From: Pseudanabaena sp. ABRG5-3
GTDB lineage: Bacteria; Cyanobacteriota; Cyanobacteriia; Pseudanabaenales; Pseudanabaenaceae
Direction: 5' to 3'
Length of the DNA stretch: 64,000 nucleotides
Assembly: GCF_003967015.1 (NCBI RefSeq)
Contig: NZ_AP017560.1
Location: forward strand, 3,842,048 to 3,906,047
The first letter of the stretch is position 1. Every line of letters begins with the position of its first letter. Shown piece after piece: positions 17,819 through 25,867 of the stretch. Position numbers and translations under genes: made by a program. The notes beneath the pieces were generated by a model. That model was not told the origin of the DNA and made no database searches. It worked only from the letters and a program-made list of their open reading frames with translations.

Positions 17819-18041
17819 AGTTAATAAATCCTCAATAGATATTTATAAGTTGTTTGGCACAGAATTTATCTAGATAACATTAAATGATTTACTAAGAAAA
17901 CATTATATAACTAGTAGCTTAAAAGTCATAAAAAATTGAAAATAGAACAGCAATTTTTTGTAAATTAATATTTCTACTGTTCTAATCTTATTTTTTTAAA
18001 CCTATAGTAATAAGTAGCTGGGCATAATAAAGAACAGAGCT

Positions 18042-18080
18042 AAAACCTGTGGCGCACGCTGCGCGTACGCCACAGGTTTT
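18042..18080. repeat. Palindrome in the 17819-18295 gap
   Basis: AAAACCTGTGGCG and its reverse complement flank a short GC-rich centre. The left flank AATAAAGAACAG recurs beside the palindromes at 18822 and 37672 (family B). The rest of the 477-base gap is AT-rich; it must hold the promoter of the polysaccharide operon, and GAGGA lies 11 bases before that ATG (17818), but I see no clear -35/-10 pair and no gene. Confidence 0.65.
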
Positions 18081-18295
18081 GGGATTTTATATTTAATTGC
18101 GTCCATCTACTTAGTAATGATTTCTAAGTTTTAAGTTTATCCCCCGTTTATAAATTTCTAAAATCATGAATTAAAGAAATTTATCTATATCTTAATCTAT
18201 CTTATGCCTGATTGTTATTACATCAGCATAAAGTACTATCGCTGAAGTAGTTATATTGAGATATCCCCCCCAACGCTTAAATTTAGGGCGATTAC

Positions 18296-18727
18296 CTACC
18301 GCAAAAATTGAAAATGCTGCTTAATTACATCAAATTTGCTGCATTCCCAATAGTCGATGTGGGAAATAATTAATTCGCGATCGCTTTCACCATTACCTAA
18401 ATCACCCGCAAATTTATCCACAGTCAAATCACTCCAACCTGTGACGCTAATTCGGGGCTTCCAAGGTAATGGGGCATCCCAACTCATTGTCCAGCTAGCC
18501 TTAACGAGATTTTCGGTACGGGAAATATCATGGAGTTCTAGTTTGAGATTTTTAAACCAAAAGGTAATAAACCCAATCATCTTTTGATATTGCTTAATCC
18601 CACGAAAGTTATAGACGGGATCTTTAAAATAGACATCTTCGCTATAGATGCTATAGGTTTGCGCCTCAGGGAATTTGGCATAATCTGCCTTAATGATGTC
18701 GAGAATATTGGTCATTGATGTAGTCAT
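18296..18727 (-). CDS. DUF2358 family protein
   Basis: A 143-residue SnoaL-like (NTF2-fold) protein with the family pattern IIKADYAKFPEAQTYSIYSEDVYFKDP and FRGIKQYQKMI. DUF2358 proteins are found in cyanobacteria and plastids; their function is unknown. A second ATG at 18715 (MTNILDI) is an equally good start. It stands alone with a 173-base spacer to the divergent DUF2214 gene. Confidence 0.8.
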   Translation of the reverse strand: MTTSMTNILDIIKADYAKFPEAQTYSIYSEDVYFKDPVYNFRGIKQYQKMIGFITFWFKNLKLELHDISRTENLVKASWTMSWDAPLPWKPRISVTGWSDLTVDKFAGDLGNGESDRELIISHIDYWECSKFDVIKQHFQFLR

Positions 18728-18821
18728 TAGCGATCGCCTCTTCTAAAAATTATGGCTCTGGACTCTGATGATAACCTTGAGAAACCTCAGCGCTAAGAAT
18801 CTCAAGAGAGATTCAGTACTT

Positions 18822-18884
18822 ACAGTAAAATAAAGAACCAGTTTTTGCGCTGTGGCAAAGCCGCAGCGCAAAACTAGTTTTTTA
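18822..18884. repeat. Palindrome, family B
   Basis: CAGTAAAATAAAGAACCAG followed by the inverted arms TTTTTGCGCTG.GGC and GCCGCAGCGCAAAA. It shares its left flank with 37672-37733 (CAGTAAAATAAGGAACAG), while the arm sequences differ completely but stay self-complementary. Confidence 0.65.
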
Positions 18885-18900
18885 TTATGAGGAGACCATT

Positions 18901-19368
18901 ATGTGGGCTAATGCGATCGCTGCCTATCTACATTATTTGAGCTTAGGGCTAATTTTTGCCGCCCTTTCTACAGAATTATTTACGCTCAAACAAGACCTAA
19001 CCAATCGTGATGGATGGCGAATTCTGATTGCCGATACTATTTATGGAATCGCAGGAATTACAGTCTTAGTAACGGGGATCTTAAGATATTTATATTTTGA
19101 AAAAGGTGCAGATTACTATTCCCATCAACCTGTTTTCTGGATGAAAATATCTGTATTTATTGTGGTTGGCTTATTGTCTCTATATCCCACAGTTTCATTC
19201 TTGATGTGGATTAAAAATCTTCGTGCAGAAAAGCCTCCAGAGGCAAGTCCAGAAAAAATCAAAATCCTCAAAACTATTGTTCATATAGAGCTTTTCGGGT
19301 TTAGTTTAATTCCACTGCTTGCATCGATGATGGCAAGAGGTATCGGCGCAAACTGGTTCCATTCATAA
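18901..19368 (+). CDS. DUF2214 family membrane protein
   Basis: A 155-residue protein with four hydrophobic helices (AIAAYLHYLSLGLIFAALSTEL; GIAGITVLVTGILRYLYFEKG; MKISVFIVVGLLSLYPT; LFGFSLIPLLASMMARG). The HYLSL..IFAALSTEL and ADTIYGIAG motifs identify DUF2214; function unknown. AGGAG lies 8 bases before the ATG at 18901. It ends in a terminator shared with arsR. Confidence 0.82.
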   Translation: MWANAIAAYLHYLSLGLIFAALSTELFTLKQDLTNRDGWRILIADTIYGIAGITVLVTGILRYLYFEKGADYYSHQPVFWMKISVFIVVGLLSLYPTVSFLMWIKNLRAEKPPEASPEKIKILKTIVHIELFGFSLIPLLASMMARGIGANWFHS

Positions 19369-19397
19369 AAAAAGCGTCGCTAAGCGACGCTTTTTTT
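19367..19397. terminator. Bidirectional terminator between DUF2214 and arsR
   Basis: A7, then AGCGTCGC-TAA-GCGACGCT, then T7: a GC-rich stem with A/T tracts on both sides, placed between convergent genes, so it can stop transcription from both strands. Confidence 0.9.
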
Positions 19398-19722
19398 ATG
19401 ACAAAGCATCTCGTAACATCGCTAACTTTTCAGGCAAAATGCGATAGTAAATCCAAGTCCCACGACGTTCTTTAGTAAGCAAACCTGATTCATATAAAAC
19501 TTTGAGATGGTGGCTGACCGTTGGCTGGGCTAAACCTAAAGTCTCTACCAATTCACAGGCGCATACTTCTTGACTGGGCTGAGCCGCAATTAAGCTCAAG
19601 ATTTGTAAACGTGCAGGTTCCCCCAAGACACGGAATATCGTGGCTAAATAACTTGCCTCATCAGAGGTCAAGCGACCTTCTAGCAAAGGAGGGCAACAGG
19701 TAATCGATGGATTTGGCTTCAT
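19396..19722 (-). CDS. arsR: ArsR-family arsenic-responsive repressor
   Basis: A 108-residue winged-helix repressor. The recognition helix reads LAQPTVSHHLKVLYESGLL, and EVCACELVE carries the C-x-C pair that binds arsenite in ArsR. An additional CC pair near the N-terminus (SITCCPPLLEG) is usual in cyanobacterial ArsR/SmtB relatives and may supply the third thiol. The start chosen is the ATG at 19722; a TTG at 19758 is possible. It is divergent from acr3, with the operator between them. Without metalloid it should repress acr3 and, from the matching operator, gapdh-arsJ. Confidence 0.88.
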   Translation of the reverse strand: MKPNPSITCCPPLLEGRLTSDEASYLATIFRVLGEPARLQILSLIAAQPSQEVCACELVETLGLAQPTVSHHLKVLYESGLLTKERRGTWIYYRILPEKLAMLRDALS

Positions 19723-19765
19723 AAACTTATAGTGCCATGAATTAATGTAAGGTAACAAAATATCG

Positions 19766-19797
19766 ATTATTATAAATATTGATATTAATCAATATTT
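19766..19797. promoter_or_regulatory. ArsR operator at arsR/acr3
   Basis: AATATTGAT (19775-19783) and ATCAATATT (19788-19796) are perfect 9-bp inverted arms with a 4-base spacer, the layout of ArsR/SmtB sites, 13 bases before the acr3 start. The 32-base block is 28/32 identical to 26669-26700 upstream of gapdh. Confidence 0.82.
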
Positions 19798-19809
19798 GGC
19801 AAATCAATC

Positions 19810-20874
19810 ATGGCACATATACAGCCGATTAAACGACTCTCCATACTCGATCGCTTTTTGACGGTCTGGATTTTTCTGGCAATGGCGATCGGTGTGACCA
19901 TTGGCGCACTTTTTCCTGCGGTTGATCGGGTGATCAATCAGTTTCAAGTTGGCACTACCAATATCCCGATCGCGATCGGCTTAATTTTAATGATGTATCC
20001 ACCCTTCGCCAAGGTACGTTACGAAGAATTAGGCGATGTCTTCCGCAATGGCAAAATCTTAGCGCTAGCCCTATTTCAGAGTTGGATAGTTGCGCCGAGT
20101 TTCATGTTTCTCTTGGCGATCGCCTTTTTTCGAGACTCACCCGAATATATGGTGGGTTTGATGCTGATCGGGATTGCGCCATGTATCGCGATGGTAGTGG
20201 TATGGAGCGATCTCGCTAAGGGTAATGCTGAATATACGGCGGGACTAGTTGCCTTTAATAGCATCTTCCAAGTCATGTTCTACAGTTTTTATGCTTGGTT
20301 TTTTATTACGGTATTACCACCGCTATTTGGTTTGCAAAGTACTGTGGTCAATGTGAGTATTATCGAGATTGGACAGACAGTTTCGATCTATCTTGGCATT
20401 CCCTTTATTGCAGGTTTTTTGACGCGCTTTTTCTTGAGCAAAGCTAAGGGGAGAGATTGGTATCAGAATGTATTTATTCCCAAAATTAGCCCGATCACTC
20501 TCATTTCACTTCTATTTACGATTGTGGTGATGTTCAGTCTCAAGGGAAGCTTGATGTTAAAAATCCCTTTAGATGTCTTCAGAATTTCGATTCCATTATT
20601 GATTTACTTTGTTGTGATGTTTGTCGTCAGCTTCTATTTTGCTTGGCTCATCAAGGCAGACTACGACAAAGCGGCAAGTGTCGCTTTTACAGCAGCAAGT
20701 AACAATTTTGAATTAGCGATCGCTGTTGCAGTCGGCGTATTTGGCATTAATTCTGGCGCAGCTTTTGTAGCGGTCGTTGGTCCTCTAATCGAAGTTCCAG
20801 TTTTAATTAGCCTTGTGAATCTATCTTTTTGGTTCAAACGACATTACTTTGATAGAGCAGATCGGACTAAGTAA
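19810..20874 (+). CDS. acr3: Arsenite efflux transporter Acr3
   Basis: A 354-residue transporter of the BASS/Acr3 fold with about ten membrane helices. Family marks: [23 protein letters not shown] near residue 50-72, and [20 protein letters not shown], which carries the essential Cys of Acr3. The C-terminal helix pair ([18 protein letters not shown]) is also typical. It expels arsenite (and often antimonite) using the proton gradient. It lies directly behind the ArsR operator. Confidence 0.92.
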   Translation: MAHIQPIKRLSILDRFLTVWIFLAMAIGVTIGALFPAVDRVINQFQVGTTNIPIAIGLILMMYPPFAKVRYEELGDVFRNGKILALALFQSWIVAPSFMFLLAIAFFRDSPEYMVGLMLIGIAPCIAMVVVWSDLAKGNAEYTAGLVAFNSIFQVMFYSFYAWFFITVLPPLFGLQSTVVNVSIIEIGQTVSIYLGIPFIAGFLTRFFLSKAKGRDWYQNVFIPKISPITLISLLFTIVVMFSLKGSLMLKIPLDVFRISIPLLIYFVVMFVVSFYFAWLIKADYDKAASVAFTAASNNFELAIAVAVGVFGINSGAAFVAVVGPLIEVPVLISLVNLSFWFKRHYFDRADRTK

Positions 20875-20916
20875 ATTGATGCGATCGCCCCTAATCGCAT
20901 AAAGTCACAAATCGCT

Positions 20917-20950
20917 GCGAATATTAGCTAAAATGTTGTAGTGCTATAAT
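20917..20950 (+). promoter_or_regulatory. Promoter-like direct repeat, copy 1
   Basis: A 34-base block ending in TGCTATAAT, an extended -10 element (TGnTATAAT), about 48 bases before the RelB-like gene. The same block, with one change (TGCTACAAT), recurs at 21522-21555 before the next antitoxin-like gene. I see no clear -35. Confidence 0.55.
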
Positions 20951-20997
20951 CACCTTAAATTTGTATTCCCAAATATACTAAGTTGAATTCTAAGTGT

Positions 20998-21225
20998 ATG
21001 AATATCAAGCTAGATTTACCCAATCTATTAGAGCAAGAATTATCTATAGAAGCTTCAAGGCTAAATGTGTCCCTTCCTGATTATATTCTCAAGGTGTTGA
21101 TGCTGAGGCGAGATTGGTTAGAGGAAGTGGAAGATGCTGAAGATCTTGCCGATGCTAGAATTGCTTTACTGGAAGATGGCTTTATTCCTTTAGCAGATGT
21201 TAAAAGGGAATTAGGAATTAACTAG
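20998..21225 (+). CDS. RelB-like antitoxin
   Basis: A 75-residue protein with an N-terminal ribbon-helix-helix-like segment (IKLDLPNLLEQELSIEASRLNVSLPDYIL) and an acidic C-terminal tail (EDAEDLADARIALLEDGF) of the kind that wraps RelE-type toxins. The stop codon TAG is followed directly by the ATG of the toxin. The start is the ATG at 20998; a TTG at 20983 is less likely. Confidence 0.75.
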   Translation: MNIKLDLPNLLEQELSIEASRLNVSLPDYILKVLMLRRDWLEEVEDAEDLADARIALLEDGFIPLADVKRELGIN

Positions 21226-21486
21226 ATGTCCTACGAGGTTGGATTTAAGCCGTCTGCTTTGCGTGAGATTCGGAAGTTGGATGAGGTTACGCGCAAGGCT
21301 ATTATTTCAGAAGTTGAGTTGCTTGCGGATAATCCGCGTCCTGATGGTTGCAAGAAGTTAAAGGGAGAGAGTAATTTATATAGAATTCGGGTTTTGGGTA
21401 ATTATCGTGTTATTTACGAAATTCAGGATCGCAGGTTGATTGTGACTGTTGTTAAGGTTGGTCATCGGCGTGATGTGTATCGATAG
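21226..21486 (+). CDS. relE: RelE/ParE-type toxin
   Basis: An 86-residue toxin with the RelE pattern: YEVGFKPSALREIRKLD, then NPRPDGCKKLKG, YRIRVLGNYRVIYEI and a basic tail (KVGHRRDVYR). RelE toxins cut mRNA at the ribosome. It abuts its antitoxin with no spacer, so the two are co-translated. Confidence 0.87.
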   Translation: MSYEVGFKPSALREIRKLDEVTRKAIISEVELLADNPRPDGCKKLKGESNLYRIRVLGNYRVIYEIQDRRLIVTVVKVGHRRDVYR

Positions 21487-21521
21487 CGATCGCCTCTAAT
21501 CCGACCTCATCAAAAATTACC

Positions 21522-21555
21522 GCGAATATTAGCTAAAATGTTGTAGTGCTACAAT
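21522..21555 (+). repeat. Promoter-like direct repeat, copy 2
   Basis: 33/34 identical to 20917-20950. The single change turns the extended -10 into TGCTACAAT. It lies 39 bases before the small gene at 21594. Confidence 0.55.
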
Positions 21556-21593
21556 TGATTGGCGATCGCTCAAGTTAACCAACGCAAACGATT

Positions 21594-21800
21594 ATGTTAC
21601 AGACAATCCAAGGAATGTATCGGAACGGTAAAGTCGAGTTAGCAGAAATATCCCAAGATATTACGGAGAGCCAAGTTTTTGTGACTTTCTTTAAGCCTGA
21701 GTCAGTTAGTCTTGCTAGTCAGTTTATGTCGTTTGGGATGTTTTCAGGTTCTCAACAATCGACTGAAGCTGATTTTAGAGATGATGAGAAAATCAGGTAG
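21594..21800 (+). CDS. Small antitoxin-like protein
   Basis: A 68-residue protein starting MLQTIQGMYRNGKVELAEI, a short beta-sheet N-terminus found in many cyanobacterial antitoxin candidates of the AF2212/DUF104 type, followed by a hydrophilic, acidic tail. No toxin follows: 232 bases downstream of its stop the IS4 transposase begins. The partner may have been lost. Family assignment is tentative. Confidence 0.5.
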   Translation: MLQTIQGMYRNGKVELAEISQDITESQVFVTFFKPESVSLASQFMSFGMFSGSQQSTEADFRDDEKIR

Positions 21801-21953
21801 CTCTTTTGAGTTGTGACCAAATATTTGTGCTGCGAATTTGGTTAGGATTGTTTGGTAGTTGACTAGGGAGAGCACCTAAAATATTTATTTTCAATATTAT
21901 TGTTACAAAATAGCTATATTTGAAATCCTGCCTAAAAAAGTTTTGTTAATTCT

Positions 21954-23094
21954 CTTAGTACAGGACAAAAAGTTGCAAAAGTAGAGAGGAAGGGGTTTTA
22001 TAAAAGATAACCACATCACAAATAAAACCCCTGTGAAAGAGATTAACCTATTTCGCGAAAAGTTGCATGAGCATCTGCAATGGAATGGAGCAAGACTAGC
22101 ATTTGTATCGATGTTCTTGATTGCACTAATGCGAGTAAAGACAGTAAACCTAACCGAAATCGCTACAGGATTTAGTGGTAAAGCCAAAGTCGAATCGCAC
22201 TATAAGCGGTTACAGAGATTTTTTCGAGAGTTTGAAGTGGACTATGAAAGCATCGCTTTAATGGTCGTCAAAGTGATGAAAATACCCGAACCATGGGTAA
22301 TTTCCATCGACCGCACCGATTGGAAATTCGGCAAGATGGTGTTTAATGTGCTGACCTTGGGAGTAGTGCATCACGGTATCGCCTTCCCGTTGGTATGGAT
22401 GATGCTGGACAAAAAAGGTAACTCGAACACCCGTGAACGATGTGAATTGTGTAATCGATTTCTGGAAATATTTGGAGACGGCAAAATCGACTTTTTGACC
22501 GCAGACCGTGAATTTGTGGGGGAAGAATGGTTTGATTACTTGCTTTGTGACCCATCTACCCGTTTTCGTATCCGTATTCGCAAAAACACCTTGCTTGATG
22601 ATGGGCAGAAACAACTACGGGCTGATGTTTGTTTCCAAGATCTCCAAGTTGGTCAATCAAAAGTATTGTCCAAGCCCAGACTAGTTTGGCAACATTGGCT
22701 TTATATTGCGGCTATGCGTCTTGATGATGGTGATTTGTTAATTGTTGCCACTGCTCATGACCATAATAGGGCTATTGCTGACTATGCTAAGCGTTGGGCG
22801 ATTGAGACTTTATTTGGGTGTTTTAAATCTCGTGGCTTTTGTTTGGAGGCTACTCACATTCAACACCCTGAACGCCTTTCTAAACTTATTGCTTTACTAA
22901 CTCTGGCTTTATGTTGGGCTTTTTCTTCTGGGCTTTGGCTTGCTCAAATCAATCCCCTCAAACCTAAAAAACATGGTCGCTTACCTAAAAGTATTTTTCG
23001 TCTTGGTTTTGATTTCCTGCGTCACTTCATCTTTGACTTACATCTCAATTCCCAAGCCTTCTTTAACTCCATTAAATTTTTGTCCTGTACTTAG
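21954..23094 (+). mobile_element. IS4-family insertion sequence, intact, 1141 bp
   Basis: The ends are 18-bp inverted repeats with one mismatch (CT[T/A]AGTACAGGACAAAAA). The element is flanked by a perfect 9-bp direct repeat GTTAATTCT (21945-21953 and 23095-23103), a target-site duplication. One transposase gene fills it; its stop codon TAG is the last three bases. The perfect duplication and open transposase indicate a recent insertion. Confidence 0.93.
22033..23094 (+). CDS. IS4-family transposase
   Basis: A 353-residue DDE transposase. The catalytic residues are visible: ISIDRTDWKFG (first Asp), LTADREFVG (second Asp) and the IS4 signature Y-x2-R-x3-E-x6-K as YAKRWAIETLFGCFK. The start is a GTG at 22033 (MKEINLFREKL); no strong ribosome site is seen. 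No frameshift or stop. It catalyses cut-and-paste transposition of the element that carries it. Confidence 0.92.
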   Translation: MKEINLFREKLHEHLQWNGARLAFVSMFLIALMRVKTVNLTEIATGFSGKAKVESHYKRLQRFFREFEVDYESIALMVVKVMKIPEPWVISIDRTDWKFGKMVFNVLTLGVVHHGIAFPLVWMMLDKKGNSNTRERCELCNRFLEIFGDGKIDFLTADREFVGEEWFDYLLCDPSTRFRIRIRKNTLLDDGQKQLRADVCFQDLQVGQSKVLSKPRLVWQHWLYIAAMRLDDGDLLIVATAHDHNRAIADYAKRWAIETLFGCFKSRGFCLEATHIQHPERLSKLIALLTLALCWAFSSGLWLAQINPLKPKKHGRLPKSIFRLGFDFLRHFIFDLHLNSQAFFNSIKFLSCT

Positions 23095-23109
23095 GTTAAT
23101 TCTATTAAA

Positions 23110-24084
23110 ATGTCATCAGTAAAGTGTAAAGGTACGACAAAATCTGGCACAAAATGTAATCGTGACGCAGGTTCTTCAGGATATTGCTATGCTCACGATC
23201 CTAAAGCCATCGCTGATCGTGAGACTCAAAATCAAGCGTTAAAGTTAAAATCTAAATTTGCGATACCATCTAAAAGATTTAGCGAAAGACAGGGGTTTAA
23301 ACCTGTATCTGAAGTAATTCAAGTTGATGATATAAGTAAAGATTTAAGACATTCACTTTGGAATGTCTTAAGTAACAATTTTTTACTCCAGTATTCTAAT
23401 TCTATAACATGGATGTTTTATGGGAAGAGAATTGATGAATTTATTAAATATTTGTGGATAGATTTTTTTAAAAAGCCAATAGATGATTTGTCATCTTTTA
23501 AGAGTGGACAAGTAAATGAATTGCGAGAACTCTTTGATAGATTTGAATGGTTTGAAGTTTATGATTTTCTTGAAGTTACCCTTAACTATTTTGAAAGTGT
23601 GACATTAGTAGAAGAAGTGAATAACATCTTAAATAGAGAGTTTTCAGGCTTTAGGTTTGTTGGAGGTGTACTTACAAATATAACAACTGAACAAGAGGTT
23701 AAGATGCTAGAGGAAGCATTGACTGGCAAGCGATTTCCTGCTGTATCGAGCCATCTCCAACGTGCTCTTACGCTGATGAGTGATCGAAAAAATCCAGATT
23801 ATCGAAACTCTATAAAGGAATCTATCTCTGCTGTAGAAAGTATTGCAAAAGAGATTACTGGTAAGCCCAAAGCAACTCTAGGAGAAGCCCTTAAAGTTTT
23901 GGGAGTTTCCAACAAAATCCATCCGTCTTTAAAAGAATCTTTCTCAAAATTGTACGGTTATACTAGCGATGAAGGAGGCATTAGGCACGCTATGCTAAGT
24001 GAACCTAATCTTACTGCTGCTGACGCAAAATTTTTTCTACTTTCATGTACATCTTTTATCAATTATCTAAAGTCAAAAATTTAA
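23110..24084 (+). CDS. AbiJ-like abortive-infection protein with an N-terminal Cys/His motif
   Basis: A 324-residue protein in three parts. Residues 5-30 form a small metal-site-like motif, C6-x9-C16-x9-C26-x2-H29 (CKGTTKSGTKC...GYCYAH). Residues about 57-160 resemble AbiJ-NTD4 (FSERQGF, DLRHSLWNVL). Residues about 200-324 resemble the C-terminal domain shared by AbiJ-like proteins (NPDYRNSIKESISAVES, HPSLKESFSKLYGYTSDEGGIRHA). AbiJ-type proteins are phage-defence effectors; the activity is unknown. The IS4 element sits 15 bases before the ATG, so the native promoter and ribosome site were probably displaced. The frame is intact. Low GC and few HIP1 sites suggest transfer. Confidence 0.72.
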   Translation: MSSVKCKGTTKSGTKCNRDAGSSGYCYAHDPKAIADRETQNQALKLKSKFAIPSKRFSERQGFKPVSEVIQVDDISKDLRHSLWNVLSNNFLLQYSNSITWMFYGKRIDEFIKYLWIDFFKKPIDDLSSFKSGQVNELRELFDRFEWFEVYDFLEVTLNYFESVTLVEEVNNILNREFSGFRFVGGVLTNITTEQEVKMLEEALTGKRFPAVSSHLQRALTLMSDRKNPDYRNSIKESISAVESIAKEITGKPKATLGEALKVLGVSNKIHPSLKESFSKLYGYTSDEGGIRHAMLSEPNLTAADAKFFLLSCTSFINYLKSKI

Positions 24085-24147
24085 TTCTTCAATTGTCTTG
24101 ACCTATTTTAGAATGTTTAAATTGAATCGCTGTGACCAACTTATTAG

Positions 24148-24297
24148 GAACAATGTGAAGAACATTTACAAAAACTGGCAAAAGAAAGAGAAAAGCCAAT
24201 TGAAAATCAAGATTTAGGATTAATCGCCCACTGGGAGAAAACCGTAGCAAACTGTCATAACCAAATTGCAAAATTAGAAAGGAGACTCAAAAGATGA
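24148..24297 (+). pseudogene. 3' remnant of a small gene ahead of 24294
   Basis: After a stop at 24145 the frame reads about 49 codons (EQCEEHLQKLAKEREKP... ending QIAKLERRLKR) with no start codon and finishes with TGA overlapping the next ATG (ATGA). Codon use and the coupled junction suggest the end of a former operon gene whose 5' part was lost. Family unknown. Confidence 0.4.
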
Positions 24298-24536
24298 ATA
24301 CAACTTATAAACAACCAATCGATCGCCTCAAGCGACACATGGCAGAATATCAACCCCAACTAAAACGCGCCCTTGCAGCCATTGACATTCTCAAAACAGC
24401 TAATCCAGATTCCGATGAGTTCTGTAATGCTCTCGCAGAACTTCACGTTTGCACCACCATCTTAGAGCCTTACTCAGAGGGAATGCTAGAAGCGATCGAG
24501 CAGTTTACAGAAGATGACAGCGATCGCCCATCATAA
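24294..24536 (+). CDS. Small hypothetical protein
   Basis: An 80-residue, mostly helical protein (MNTTYKQPIDRLKRHMAEYQP...). I do not recognise the family. AAAGGAGA lies 11 bases upstream. Its first 27 bases closely match the 5' region of the DUF433 frame at 25832 (MNTAYKQP), pointing to a local duplication. It lies between the AbiJ-like gene and xisH and may be part of a decayed antitoxin operon. Confidence 0.5.
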   Translation: MNTTYKQPIDRLKRHMAEYQPQLKRALAAIDILKTANPDSDEFCNALAELHVCTTILEPYSEGMLEAIEQFTEDDSDRPS

Positions 24537-24618
24537 TTAGCATCCTGAAGCAATGCGCCATTTAATGAGACTTTTAAAAGCAATACAATGACATCAACGC
24601 AATCTCAGCGCAATCTTT

Positions 24619-25047
24619 ATGCCCGCTAAAGACATCTATCACGATAACGTTTGTAACGCCCTCATCAAAGACGGATGGACAATCACCGACGATCCTCTTG
24701 TTCTCAGCATAGGAACACGTTCTGTCTATATTGACTTGGGTGCAGAAAAACTAATCGCCGCCGAACGAGACAATCAAAAAATTGCCGTTGAAATCAAAAG
24801 TTTTCTGAGTTCTTCTCCCATCCGCGATCTGGAAAATGCTTGGGGACAATTCTTTTTATATGCCAGAGCGCTCAAAAAAAGAGAACCAGATCGTTCTCTA
24901 TACTTAGCGATTAGCCTCAGTACATTTGAGACAATATTTCAAGAAGAAGCTGGAAAGCTTATAATGGAAGAACCTGATTTTCGTCTTATTGTTTTTGACC
25001 CAGATCATGAGGACATAATTCAATGGCAACCACAGATAATACCCTAG
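24619..25047 (+). CDS. xisH: XisH family protein
   Basis: A 142-residue protein matching XisH: MPAKDIYHDNVCNALIKDGWTITDDPL, YIDLGAEKLIAAER, and IAVEIKSFL, whose E-x-K fits the PD-(D/E)XK nuclease-like fold known for the family. In Anabaena, XisH and XisI are needed for excision of the fdxN element. Here no fdxN element or XisF recombinase is present, as in most genomes that carry these genes, so the real role is open. It overlaps xisI by 25 bases. Confidence 0.88.
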   Translation: MPAKDIYHDNVCNALIKDGWTITDDPLVLSIGTRSVYIDLGAEKLIAAERDNQKIAVEIKSFLSSSPIRDLENAWGQFFLYARALKKREPDRSLYLAISLSTFETIFQEEAGKLIMEEPDFRLIVFDPDHEDIIQWQPQIIP

Positions 25048-25370
25048 ACGCATGGCGCAAAACCCTAGAAACTTTGCTCCAATACTATGCCGATCTTCCC
25101 TATCGCTATGGAAACGTGAGTGCTTACGTTGTTGTTAGCCGCGATCGCAACCACTTTATGCTGATGCGCGAAGGATGGGAAAACAGTCGGCGAGTACATG
25201 GATGTGTTGTTCATGCCGAAATTCGTAACGACAAAATCTGGATTCACTATGATGGTATCGAAGATGGCATTACTGATGAACTGGTTGCAGCAGGAGTTCC
25301 TAAAGATCATATTGTCCTAGCTTTTCATCCACCTCAAGTGAGAGTGCATACTGGATATGCTTTGGCATAA
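25023..25370 (+). CDS. xisI: XisI family protein
   Basis: A 115-residue protein with the XisI pattern: a helical N-terminus (TLDAWRKTLETLLQYYADLPY), then VVSRDRNHFMLMREGWENSRRVHGC and the C-terminal IEDGITDELVAAGVPKDHIVLAFHPP. It always pairs with XisH and is translated from an overlapping start. The tight overlap resembles toxin-antitoxin pairs, but that function is not shown. Confidence 0.9.
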   Translation: MATTDNTLDAWRKTLETLLQYYADLPYRYGNVSAYVVVSRDRNHFMLMREGWENSRRVHGCVVHAEIRNDKIWIHYDGIEDGITDELVAAGVPKDHIVLAFHPPQVRVHTGYALA

Positions 25371-25511
25371 AATCTGAGATGATCGCATCGTAAAACAGCG
25401 ATTGTCCTTAATTTACCGAAAAAACAGCGACTACAACAAACTCGTCTCAAGATGCGATCGCACATCATAGTCAGCATCCTCAAACACGAGCGATCGCACT
25501 CTAGATTTAGC

Positions 25512-25565
25512 GATCAGCGATATAAAATATAACAATGATAAGAGGATGATCTTCATGGCGATCGC
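25512..25565 (+). repeat. Antitoxin leader repeat, copy 1
   Basis: A 54-base block with ATAAAAT, then GATAAGAGGATGA (ribosome site) and the start ATGGCGATCGC. It matches 26517-26570 at 42/54 positions. The copy at 26517 has ATA instead of ATG. Confidence 0.6.
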
Positions 25566-25848
25566 AACACCAAACACGCTAACAGATAACCGTATCCGCT
25601 ACGTCACAAACACCGAAGGCAAAACAATCGATGTAATTGTTCCCATTGAACTTTGGTAACAAATCATCAACTCCATTAATCTTGATAGCACCATATCTCA
25701 ACAAGAATATAATTTAGAATCCTTCGCTTTGCAAAACTTAGAACAATGCTATGGAGAAGATGAACCTGAATACTCATTAGAGCTAATCAAAGAACACAAC
25801 AGCAATAACCCAGCTAAATATTTGCTCCAAAATGAATACAGCTTATAA
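25555..25848 (+). pseudogene. Antitoxin gene with an in-frame stop
   Basis: The frame starts at ATG 25555 behind AGAGGA and reads RIRYVTNTEGKTIDVIVPIELW, the standard N-terminus of a cyanobacterial antitoxin family, then hits TAA (25657-25659). The same frame continues for 62 more codons (QIINSINLDST... to LLQNEYSL) without disruption. The family usually reads ELWQQII here, so a single CAA-to-TAA change explains the break. The end overlaps the following DUF433 gene. Confidence 0.7.
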
Positions 25849-25867
25849 ACAACCAAAAAATAAAGTC

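Noticed and set aside
24619-25370. fdxN excision element
   Set aside because: XisH and XisI are present but there is no XisF recombinase, no fdxN gene and no element borders.
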